From: Blasia pusilla
Lineage: Eukaryota > Marchantiophyta > Marchantiopsida > Blasiales
Direction of reading: 5' to 3'
DNA length: 64,000 bases
Assembly: GCA_050084515.1 (NCBI GenBank)
Contig: CM114271.1
Coordinates: forward strand, 42,718,001 to 42,782,000
The position numbers and the translations under genes were made by a program. The notes beneath the pieces were generated by a model, which was not told the DNA's origin, searched no databases, and was given only the letters and a program-made list of their open reading frames with translations. This document shows, piece by piece, positions 51,906 through 60,671 of this stretch. How positions within the stretch are numbered: the stretch's first letter is position 1; every line of letters starts with the position of its first letter.

Positions 51906-52001
51906 GGTGACTTGTTGACCAGGTCACCTGCCCCTGGTAACCTTTGCGCGCAGGTTACCAAGGGAAGGGCTATTTTTAGGGGAAGAGCCTTTTGGCTCTT
52001 C
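51906..52001 (+). promoter_or_regulatory. Three successive hairpins upstream of the LTR TATA box
   Basis: Hairpin 1: GGTGACTTG (51906-51914) pairs with CAGGTCACC (51920-51928) around TTGAC. Hairpin 2: TGGTAACC (51935-51942) pairs with GGTTACCA (51953-51960). Hairpin 3: GAAGAGCC (51982-51989) pairs with GGCTCTTC (51994-52001) around TTTT. All three recur in the 3' LTR (about 60986-61078). In the minus-strand element they are kept with few changes. Confidence 0.8.
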
Positions 52002-52007
52002 CTAACC

Positions 52008-52015
52008 TATAAAAG
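52008..52015 (+). promoter_or_regulatory. TATA box of the 5' LTR
   Basis: TATAAAAG lies just after the third hairpin and is repeated at 61084-61091 in the 3' LTR. Transcription would be expected to start about 25-35 bases downstream. Confidence 0.7.
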
Positions 52016-52557
52016 AGAGGAAGATGGTTTTCCTAAGCCATCTTTCTCATGTTGGGCCGTTGGAGCACCTCCCTTGTATGTGTGTGAGCTAGGACTAGGG
52101 TGCTAGCGTCCGGATTCCTTGATAGCACAGGGTGGACGAGGCTCGATATGCCGATGTAGATTGAGGAGTGGAGTTTTAGGCCGGGTGTGCCGTTTTTACT
52201 ACTCTTTATTTTTACATGAGAAAGATGTCAGGGGGCTAGTGGAAATTTGTTGTTTGCAGGTAGGCAAGCGAGTTGCCTTGGTCGGGAGCCCCTGGAGACG
52301 CGTGTGTGACGTTTTGTGTCATTTTTCTATTCGGAAGGCCGTGGGCGGAAGCGCTGTCTGTTTTTCTCAGATTTTGCTAGTGCGGATTGATGGGGGACAA
52401 CAGCCGAGTGTAGCGTGTGGTGGGGCGTCGGGTGTACGCAAGTGAGGGTGTCGAGAGAGAGAAGCAAAGGGCAGGTTTGGGTCTTGCAGCCGCCAGGGGG
52501 CTGTCAAGTAAAGGCGGCTAGGTTAGGTCGCGAAGTCTAGGGTTAGGTCACGGGCGA

Positions 52558-52700
52558 GGGACGGCGGACGGGCTGGGCGTGGACAGCAGACGGGCTGGGC
52601 GCGGACGGCAGACGGGCGCGGACAAGTAAGGGGCGTGGATAGGCGAGGGCCGCGGACGACAGAAGGACGCGGAGGGGCGCGGACACGCGGACGGGAGAGA
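52558..52700 (+). repeat. GC-rich degenerate tandem repeat in retroelement leader
   Basis: Units of about 22 bases (GGACGGGCTGGGCGTGGACA and variants) are repeated three or more times with decay, followed by shorter GGGGCGCGGAC-like units. Confidence 0.75.
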
Positions 52701-52782
52701 ATGGAGGGGCAAGGGGCACCCCCTCACTCCGCGCATTTACAAGGGCCGCATAGGGCCGCGTGTCCTGCCCTCCCCCCAAACC

Positions 52783-52794
52783 TGGTGGCAGAGT
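52783..52794 (+). other. Possible primer-binding site
   Basis: TGGTGGCAGAGT resembles the plant initiator-Met tRNA primer-binding sequence TGGTATCAGAGC (9 of 12). If real, the true 5' LTR would reach about 52780 and be longer than segment B. This is a weak call because the 3' LTR does not contain the 52214-52780 sequence. Confidence 0.4.
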
Positions 52795-53417
52795 GAGATT
52801 TTGCACGGAGATTATTTTGGAAGACCGAACTGACTGTCAGCAAGGTGGGTGAGTTACACCGACAGTTTGCGGGGGAGAGTTGACGATGGAGTATCTGTTG
52901 ACGGGAGGATCGACGTGTTGGTCGAGGGGAGTGTTATGTGGCGGAGATTGTCATATCATGTAGAGGAGTGCATATTGACGGTGCAGTCGGTTGGAGGGCG
53001 TGATCAGGTTACCCATTCGAGTCCCTTTTCCCGCACTTGTCGTGTGTGATTGAGAGTGCTAGGTATCGGGTAGTAGGTGGTGCTAGATGGGTGCAGTGAT
53101 GGTGACGAGTGTAGATTCTTTTCATGTGTAGCATGTTGGTGGATATACGGCGGTTGCCGAGTAGGGGTCGCGTGTATGACCCGAGAGAGTGTCGCTAGGT
53201 TAGGTGAGTCAGTTGGGAGGCTCATGGTGAGCCCGAGTGTTGAGCGTGCGTGAGGCCTGGTATGTCATCACGGGATTGACGTTAGCATAGGTGAGCTAGT
53301 GAGGCGTGTGGGAGACTCTCGGTGAGTCTGAGTGCTTGAGCGGGTGAGACAGGGTTTGTCATCACGGCGTTCTTCCAGGGTTCGGAAGAACGGGGTAGTG
53401 CGAGCAGTGGTAGTGGT

Positions 53418-54832
53418 GTGCCACGGAGTGGAGTGAGATATCGAGGGATTACCAGTGAGGAGCTCCCTCGATATCCATCCGTGACTGGATCGTCATCACT
53501 GGACACTGGGTCTGGTGACGAGATCACCGACAGAGACACTAGTACTTGGCAGGAGATGGACGACATGGGCCATGGGGGCATGCGTCGTTTCTCGGGTGCA
53601 GTGGGCACCATCGACTTAGATGATTTCATCCGGGAGTTCGACACATGGTGCGACTTCCAGGAGATAGGGACCCCGACACGATTCAACCCTTTCATGGCAT
53701 GGAAGGGGTTGTTCCAGCACTTGGAGGGTCCTCCGATGGATGACTACATGGAGTTTCAATCACTATACTCAGTAGAGATCGATGCCTGGAGGATGTATTG
53801 GGCTCCAGGGTATGTGTCCACTAGTGGTCGCGAGGCATATGATGGGATTGTGAGAGGAGAGAGACCCACACCATCAGCCCGGAGACTAGATGGAGAGGAG
53901 GGTGGAGACAAAGCGATGTGGCAGAGACATCTGGTGGTAGAGGGCCACCCAGCTTCAGCCCCACAGTGGAGTTCTTCCGACAGTTGGGGAAGAGCTACCA
54001 GGGCGTACGCACCGACAAGCTCAAGAGTCTACAAGATTTTCAGCAACGATCGGGTGAGAGTATGAGAGAGGCATTCACACGCATGAGGAGGCTGATCATT
54101 GCTACGTTTGGAGTGACTGAGGCGCAGTCAGTCTAGTATTGGTACGGGGTTCTGGACCGAGAACTACGGAGGAGAGTCCGAGATGCGGTCTTTGATTCAC
54201 AAAGAAAGCCCACATTGAAGGTGGTCTTTGAGTTGTCTGAGCGTATTGAGCTCAACATGAGTGAGGAGCAGGTAGTGACCGCTGGATTTTCTCGAGAGTC
54301 AACGGGTCCACGAGCAGCGGTGACCCCACAGGTGCCACAGCGAGCACCAATACCACGGGAACGGGCCAGTGTGCCTAGAGAGCAAGGCGGGTACCATGAG
54401 CCTATGAGGCAACGACCCGCACCTACATATGTTGCCCAGTAGGGACTGATGTGGTCTTGTTGGACGTGTGGAGGGGCCCATAGGCAGAGGCGCCCACAAA
54501 GCATGGGGAGAGGACCACCAGCGCCTCCGATTGCTCAAGAGCCATAGAGGATGGCCCCACCACAGCACCAGTGTGACCATTGCCACAGATATGGTCATAC
54601 TAGGGATAGATGTTTTGACCTTCGACGAGGGGCACGTCGAGAGGTAGGCCAAGGGCCTGGGGGCGGTCGTCCTGGAGGAGGTTAGGGAGATCTTCCTGGA
54701 CGTGGTGGTAGAGGACCACCACTAGCCAGAGGAGATGGAGCAGGAGCACCAGAGCCGGCGCTTCTCTCACGCATCGATAAGTTGGAGCGGAGGATTGCCG
54801 CCATGACGATGATGCGGCTTAGGAAGGCCTGA
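53418..54832 (+). pseudogene. Gag of the methyltransferase-carrying element, interrupted
   Basis: Gag opens at ATG 53418 (MPRSGVRYRGITSEELPRYP). GTIDLDDFIREFDTWCDF and LEGPPMDDYMEFQSLY match the minus-strand relative. The frame then shifts near 53.92 kb into the frame used by the rest of the polyprotein up to 57.5 kb. The core block SYQGVRTDKLKSLQDFQQRS and the block GESMREAFTRMRRLI are typical retrotransposon Gag. A zinc knuckle CDHCHRYGHTRDRC (54572-54613, C-x2-C-x4-H-x4-C) is complete, after a weaker CWTCGGAH. Stops in frame are TAG at 54134, 54440, 54545 and 54683 and TGA at 54830. At two of these (54134 and 54440) the relative has Gln. Confidence 0.85.
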
Positions 54833-54937
54833 GCTGCGGCGGCTAGTGTGACTCAGTCTCTACCTCTTACCCCGACCGGGTGAGGATCTCTCAAATATGG
54901 GATTCATGTGTAGTGCAGCCTAGGTTGAGGCGGTGCG

Positions 54938-56230
54938 GTGGTGACTGGGTCTGCGAGAGGCACCGAGCCATCGAGAGGTGGAGTTGAGATTGACCCACCA
55001 GAGGGGACCGATGGGCGGCAGGCCAGGGTTCCACAGTCGTTCACATTGTCGGAGGCACTACACACACCATCGATGGTGCCTCGACGACTAGCGGTGCCTA
55101 CAGTTCAGGCACCTACGTCGACGTCACGAGGAGTTGGAGTGACAACTCCTATGCCGGCTCGAGTGGAGTCAGCGTCGACCATAGTGTTGGAGGTGGCCAC
55201 TAGAGTGAGTCAGACTCCACTATTTTCCGCCATAGAGTTGGCGACGTTGGGAGATGGACCAGCTGAGGTGTTTCGGTTGGCCGTCATATTGTGTGAGCGT
55301 GGAGAGGTGACTGCTTATTGTTCAGAGGTAGTTGAGGAGGTGGTGGACTTGCCCTCAGAGCCGGTGCTTGGGATGTTCCCCACAGAGTCATGGCATGCGG
55401 CGGCGGTGAAGTTGGTAGATATGCCAGCTCGACCGGCCATAAAGCGAGCTGTGGTGACTCCTTGAGTAGTGTTTCTGGATAACCGAGCTGGAGTATTTCG
55501 CTTGGTTAGTCCGACGGGGACAGTATACCACCCGTAGCACGTCCTACTTGATTGCGGAGCGCAACCCTTGATGTTAGGGAAGGCGGCGTGTTTAGCGTTG
55601 GGGTTACGGAAGGCCGACATTGAGCCTTGTCCCTTCCAGATACAGACCTCGATTGGGGGCGTATCACCCACTCAGTATATGGCTCGACAGGAGATTGTTG
55701 TCAGAGTCCAGCCAGAGCATGCGACGGATAGTGCTATGGTGCGTACACGTGCGATTATGACACCAGCTGAGTCGTACGATGTGTTGGTGGGGAGTACAGT
55801 GTTATATCCCCTAGGATTCATCCTTGACTTCTGGGAGGAGACCATTGCTTATCGGCCAGGATGGCGGTCAGGTGACGGTCGGATGAGTCAGTTACCCATG
55901 CAGTTTGCGGGACGAGGTGGTCGATCACGAGGCGAGTCTGTGACCAGGTTGGCGGCTTTCACAGGTAGTGTTAGCTGGCCAAGAGAGTTGTTGGAGGGGA
56001 ACGCACATGCGGAGGATGTCCCAGTAGCCGATAGTCCCACGGAGAGACAGGCCATGGCGGGTGTCTCTTCCCATGTTAGCGATGCCTCTTCACCATTATG
56101 GGGTACGACTCGAGAGCTACAGAGGAGTGCCGACGATCTCGTGAGGCAGGCGTGGAGTCATGTTTTTATCCCAGAGCAGCGAGAGTCACGTGGCGATCGG
56201 GCTCTTGGAGTGGAGACGATGACCCCACTA
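54938..56230 (+). pseudogene. Aspartic protease and linker of the element
   Basis: This is in the same frame as Gag. A low-complexity linker (SFTLSEALHTPS, FSAIELATLGDGPAEVFRLA) leads to a retropepsin-like domain. VVFLDNRAGVFRLV is followed by the active-site-like strand VLLDCGAQPLMLGK (from 55538, D-C-G-A where D-[ST]-G-A is usual), then VRTRAIMTPAESYDVLVGST and the hydrophobic block LYPLGFILDFWEE. TGA at 55463 and TAG at 55535 interrupt it; the relative has CAG (Gln) at the latter. The open stretch from 55568 continues without a stop through the linker straight into the methyltransferase domain, so the two are one translation product. Confidence 0.75.
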
Positions 56231-56239
56231 GATACCACA

Positions 56240-57225
56240 CCTGTTGTGTGGCAGTGCCCAGAGGAGGGTGTTAGGATGTTAGATCTCTTCGGAGGGATTA
56301 GCATCGGATTGGCTGCAGTATTGCAGGCGGGCATACGGGTGCATCAGTACCTTTATGTGGAGAGAGATGAGACCGTGCGGCGAGTATCATTACGTCACGT
56401 GGCGAGATTGGTCCAGAGGTATCCTGAGTTGTTGTCGGTATTTGCAGTACGGGGATACCAGCATATGCTACCCGCCGACATATCTTTGGTGGGGGCGCAG
56501 GATCTGGATAGAGTTGGCACCATTCATTTGGTGATTGCTGGATGGCCATGTCAGGGTCATTCATCAGCTGGCCGAGGATTTGGATTGCAAGATCCGAGGT
56601 CAGGGATGTTTTGGGAGATACTGCGAGTAGTATGACACTTGCAGGAGAGTCAGATATGTTCTCTAGTGTACATTTTGGAGAACGTGCCGTTGTTGGGAGA
56701 TACTCGTGCATGTGTGATGACGAGTGTACATCAGGTGAGGTCCTGGTTGGGACATGCTGTGTTGTTAGATGCAGCGAGAGTTGGGTCATGTGCCCATCGT
56801 CCACGACTGTGGTGGACGAACCTGATACCATCAGAGGTACTGAGTCGAGCCTACAGTGGAGTCCAGAGAGCACCACATCTCACAGTGGATGCTATTTTAG
56901 GCTCAGCGCGTCGATCTCAGGTGGTGACACGGGATGATAGACCATCGTTGGCCATGGCCAATAGGGTGGGGAAGTTGAGGGCAGCCTTACCTACGTTGGT
57001 GAGCTTCCCAGCATCCCATGCCTTTTGTCAGGGAGGGCCAGGCATGATTTAGGATGAGGTGACCGGAGTATTGGAGGAGCCTACAGCAGATGAGCGCGAG
57101 CGCGCCATGGGGTTCACTACCGGTACTACGGCGGTGCTAGGGATGATTTAGGCATCACGGAGACAAGTGTTGGGGCAGGCGATGGACCTCAACTGTCTCA
57201 CATGGATAGTCAGCCTAGGTATGGC
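56240..57225 (+). pseudogene. DNA (cytosine-5) methyltransferase domain, Dnmt3/DRM-like, in the retroelement polyprotein
   Basis: In frame with gag and protease. Motif I (S-adenosylmethionine binding): RMLDLFGGISIGLAAVLQAG (from 56273). Motif II-like: YLYVERDE. Motif IV: HLVIAGWPCQGHSSAGRG with the catalytic Cys codon at 56549, followed by LQDPRSGMFWEILR. Motif VI: YILENVPLLG (Glu codon 56678). Motif VIII-like: VLLDAARVGSCAHRPRLWWT, close to the Dnmt3 block with AAHRARYFWGNL. A late block, ERERAMGF...RRQVLGQAMDLN, resembles motifs IX-X. The domain therefore spans the whole catalytic fold in a non-permuted order. Stops lie at 56633 (TGA), 57049 and 57148 (TAG), so this copy cannot make it intact. 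It lies between protease and RT and is shared with the 44-kb relative. The substrate context (CG, CHG or CHH) cannot be told. Confidence 0.9.
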
Positions 57226-57539
57226 TGAGCAGAGACGGATGCGAGTGTCATCCATGCCGTCACGTCCACGAGTTGGACCATTGCCTACAGGGTCTGTACA
57301 TGCATTGGCTGGGGGCGAGACGAGGAGAGATAGGCACCCATGGACTTCCTGGGACGTCGTTCGAGCAGAGAGTGCAAAGGCGGCTAGAGTAGCACATGTT
57401 CATTTTTCGGATGTGGAGCATGGTGTAGGAGGTCAGAGTGGAGTGGTTGTTGCGGAGGTGGCTAGGATTGCTACATAGCAACCAAAGCCGGAGGTTGCGT
57501 CCTCTCCGAGTGAGGTCACGATGGAGACTTGGGAGCCTG

Positions 57540-58330
57540 TGATAGGTCTCAAGTTGATAGGAGGAGAGCGACGGCGAGTTCATAGGTTTTAGAGAGGGTA
57601 TGTCAGTTGTTTTGCCTTCAGTATGAGAGACTTGGGTACGCTGAAGGGTCCCGGGATACGGATTGAGTTGGCTAGTGATATGCCGATCTTTGTCGACCCC
57701 TGGTATTTCGATATGGAGCGAGCCTTGATTTGAGCGAGAGTCGGGACTTGTTGGAGGCGGGACTTGTGGAGTTATCACATGGGGAGTATGCATATGCCGA
57801 GTCATGCCAAAGAAAGAAGGATATGTATGGCAATTGGACGGATAGGCGGATGTGTGGAGATTACCGTCCTATCAACCCGTGACGAGGTCGATCGGTATGC
57901 CATGCCTACTCTGAGGAGATCTTTGATGCGGTAGGGCATGCAAAGATCTTCATGACTTTAGATCTCCGTCTTTGGCTATCATCAACTTCCTATCAGGTTG
58001 GAGGACAGGAGAAGACATCGATTCAGGGGATAGATCGGTTCGGGAGAGATTGCTTGTATCGAGTGGCGGTTCTTACCATTTGGGTTGAAGAACGCGCTCA
58101 TGGAGTTTCGAGAGAGTAATGGATAGGATTTTGGCTGGCTTGGATTTTTACGATGTTACATAGATGATATTCTTATCTTGATTCCACGGTTGAGGAGCAT
58201 GAGCGACACTTGGAGGAGGTGTTTGGCGATTGCGATTACATGGACTGAAGTTACATCCAGCAAGTGCAGATTCTTTCAGAGCAGATTGAGTACTTGGGAC
58301 ACACCATATACCCGAGTGGGTTAGGCGTTC
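57540..58330 (+). pseudogene. Reverse transcriptase of the element, frame-broken
   Basis: Pieces of a gypsy RT occur in order but in different frames: MCGDYRPINP (about 57,850), MPTPEEIFDAVGHAKIF with TLDLR (about 57,900-57,965), a GYHQLPIRLEDRRRHRF-like stretch (about 57,975-58,025), WRFLPFGLKNALMEF (about 58,065), and the catalytic CYIDDILI with YIDD at 58157-58168. IEYLGHTIYPSGLGVQQTKV follows at 58,288. The domain is complete in outline but interrupted by indels and stops. Confidence 0.85.
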
Positions 58331-58960
58331 AGCAGACGAAGGTAGAGGCTATTGCGCAGATTCCACGCCCCTGGATGTGAGTCGAGTCCGAGCATTTCTT
58401 GGGTGGCGAACTTCTATCGACGGTATGTCAAGGGTTTTAGTGCGATCGCAAAGTCTTTGACCTTGTTGACGAGACTTGATCGGTGTGGTTGTGGGGAGAT
58501 GCTCAGGAGCGAGCATTTCAGAGCTCAGGGACAGTTGACGTCCTCACCCATTTTGAGAGACCGGTTAGGGGTCGCCCATTCCAGTTACATACGGATTGGA
58601 GCATGTTGGGTCTAGGAGCATTGCTTACTCAGAGGGATGACGAGGAGAGGGAGTTCGTTGTGGCTCACGCGAGCTGATCGAACAACATTGCAAAGGTGAA
58701 GTAGAGCTCCTACGAGGGAAAGTGCTTGCTTGGCTGCAGTCTGGGCCATGGCACATTTTAGGTGCTATTTATTCGGCAACCCTTTCACACTTATCACTGA
58801 TCATCAGCCGTTGAGGTGGTTGATGGAGTCCGACAAGCTTAGGGGAAAGCTTGCCAGGTGGGCTCTATTACTACAGGAGTATGAGTTCGAGGTGGTTCAT
58901 AGGCCAGGTCGGCTGAACCAGGATGCGGATGGGTTGAGTCGTAACCCATGTCCGAGTTAG
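58330..58960 (+). pseudogene. RNase H domain of the element
   Basis: FYRRYVKGFSAIAKSLTLLT is the RT connection. It is followed by the RNase H strand FQLHTDWSMLGLGALLTQ, whose first catalytic Asp is present, then FEVVHRPGRLNQDADGLSRN with the last catalytic Asp. The block WAMAHFRCYLFGNPFTLITD and DHQPLRWLM identify the gypsy-type RNase H. The frame changes near 58,480 and 58,690. Confidence 0.85.
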
Positions 58961-58984
58961 AGAGACGACACAGGAGCTCGATGG

Positions 58985-60250
58985 CACGGAGAGAGTGATG
59001 AAGAGATGGTGCCCTGTTGGCATGCATCTGCCTATCTTTGTTGGTTGACTATGGCAGGTCAGCCACAGGTGATGACTCCAGTGGTGGGATTGGATGATAA
59101 GTCTTTGGATCCGGAGGTTAGTGAGGAGGCGACAGGTGGTCGTGATATCCATGACGACGTAGAGGTTGTGGAGTTCTTGCGCACTGGCGTCATTGCGAGT
59201 ACAGTGAGTGCTAGGGAGCGGGATCGGATCCTACAGAGAGCCAAGAGGTTCAGGTGGGAGGGGACTCACATTTTACGGGTATGGGGAGATGGTAGGATAC
59301 GAGTGGTACCTCATCCTTCCCAGCGAGCACGTGTAGTGAGACATGCCCATGAGGAGTTGGGACATTTTGGAGTAAAGCGTACTTACAGCTTACTTCAGGT
59401 TCAGTATTGGTGGCGCGGCATGCCCTCTTGGGGGCATAGTAGATTTGTGGCGGATGTATGGTATATGACAGAGTGCGAGCATCCTTCAATGCTCCCACTC
59501 CGTAGTTACATCCTTTGCCGATTATGGGTTTAGGTTATTGGTGGAGTTTAGACTTTGCGGGACCTTTGCCATTGACATTGACAGGACGTCATCATAGGTA
59601 CGTGTTGGTCATGGTGGAGCATTTCTCCAAGTGGATAGAGTTGGTGGCACTACCAGACAAGGCGAGCGAGGGAACAACTTATGCGTTTCTAGATCGTGTG
59701 CTTAGTCACTTTGGTGCACCGGCGGAGGTGTTGACTAACCAGGGTACCGAGTTCAGGGGAGAGTTTCAGGCCTTGTGTGATCAGGCGCTGATAGATCACC
59801 GCACCACGTCCAGGGATCATCCTGAGGCGGATGGATTGGCGGAGAAAGTGGTACAGACGGTGAAGAGAGGATTGCGCAAGTATGGCTTGCAGCGGGGATA
59901 GTTGAGGGAGTGGGACCTACAGTTGCCATGGTTGGCTATGGGTTATCGCTTTAGTCGGCAGGCATCCTTGGCGTCATTTTCACCGTACTTTTTGCTCTTT
60001 GGGAGAGAGCAGATTTTACTGCAGCGATTCGACGTGACATGGCGGAGGTGTTAGATCTTGATGATCCAGATGTGTGGGTGCAAGCATGTTCTCAGAGGGC
60101 AGAAGTTTTTTGTAGAGTTATGCCTATGGCCTTTGAGAACTTAGTTATTGCCCAACATAGAGATACATTGAGGTACGCGACCATTCGTGGAGGAGGTTAT
60201 CGTCCAGGGATTACGAGGTTTCATCCTGGAGATTACGTGTATTTATAGCA
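58985..60250 (+). pseudogene. Integrase of the element, one catalytic Asp changed to Asn
   Basis: After a linker (RWHGESDEEMV-like, SLDPEVSEEATGGRDIHDD), the zinc-binding region appears as ARVVRHAHEELGHFGVKRTY, but its C-x2-C end is scrambled. The core gives GYWWSLDFAGPLP (first Asp), YVLVMVEHFSKWIELVAL, then VLTNQGTEFRGEFQAL, in which the Asp of T-D-Q-G is Asn (AAC at 59737; the relative has GAC). The catalytic Glu lies in HPEADGLAEKVVQTVKRGL (GAG 59824). FENLVIAQHRDTLRYATIRG and YRPGITRFHPGDYVYL form the C-terminal part, ended by TAG at about 60246. Confidence 0.88.
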
Positions 60251-60251
60251 A

Positions 60252-60594
60252 GCGGTACCCACGATGCTAGATGTCACTATAGGGCGTACGATCCTACGTG
60301 TGCGCGAGGTATTACCGACCGGAGTCCTCATGTTGGAGGGACGGGATGGTTTGGTTTGGAAGGATCATGTGCGCAATTGTGCGCCATGTCATCTTCTGAA
60401 CGTAGATGGGACGGTCGATCCGAGCTTGGCAGTGGTACCTGCAGGCTTGAGGTGTATGTTGTGCGGATCTGCGAGGGGTGCAGCCACCATGTTGGTATGT
60501 GATGGTTGTTCTCGAGGGTGGCATATGTCATGTCTGACCCCCCCCTCTTGATGTGGTTCCCACGGGACGATGGATGTGTCCGAGATGTGTATAG
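60252..60594 (+). pseudogene. C-terminal PHD finger of the element
   Basis: After LDVTIGRTILRVREVLPTGV and GLVWKDHVRNCAPCHLLNVD, a C4HC3 zinc finger lies at 60453-60588: CMLC, then MLVCDGCSRGWHMSCL, then (after a one-base frameshift) GRWMCPRCV and the stop at 60592. All eight zinc ligands are present. The spacing and the TPPLD-V-P-G-W block match PHD fingers such as those of KDM5, BHC80 and ATXR5/6, several of which bind histone H3 with unmodified Lys4. The frame is broken by an eight-C run at 60538-60545, one C too many. The finger occupies the place where chromoviruses have a chromodomain. Confidence 0.92.
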
Positions 60595-60654
60595 GGTAGT
60601 AGGTCATGTCAGAGAGATGTGATATTTTCTATCTGGAGTTAGGGGGATCCAACT

Positions 60655-60671
60655 GCCAGCTAGGGGGGCGG
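60655..60671 (+). other. Polypurine tract
   Basis: GCCAGCTAGGGGGGCGG directly precedes TTGTGTGATCTCC. The same tract occurs in the minus-strand element (CCAGCTAGGGGGACA) and in the 29-kb remnant (AGTTAGGGGGGG), always followed by an (A/G)TTG-type start. This points to segment A as the true beginning of the 3' LTR. Confidence 0.75.

Larger units (their letters stand above)
51734..52213 (+). repeat. 5' LTR, segment B
   Basis: Nearly identical to 60811-61289. It holds a row of hairpins (51906-52001), a TATA box (52008-52015) and downstream sequence ending ACTACTCTTTATTTTT. Unlike the 3' copy it is not followed by segment A but by leader sequence up to a primer-binding-like site at 52783, so the exact LTR end is unresolved. 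Confidence 0.8.
52214..53417 (+). other. Leader region between LTR segment B and gag
   Basis: No homologous frame is recognised. The region at 52558-52700 is GC-rich with about 22-bp direct repeats (ACGGGCTGGGCGTGGACAG-type). A Met-tRNA primer-binding-like site lies at 52783. From 52.85 kb to gag the sequence is G-rich with no clear reading frame. Confidence 0.6.

Noticed and set aside
56240-57225. The methyltransferase as a host gene of its own
   Set aside because: It shares a frame with gag and protease without a start or intron between them, is followed by RT and integrase, and recurs in the 44-kb copy.
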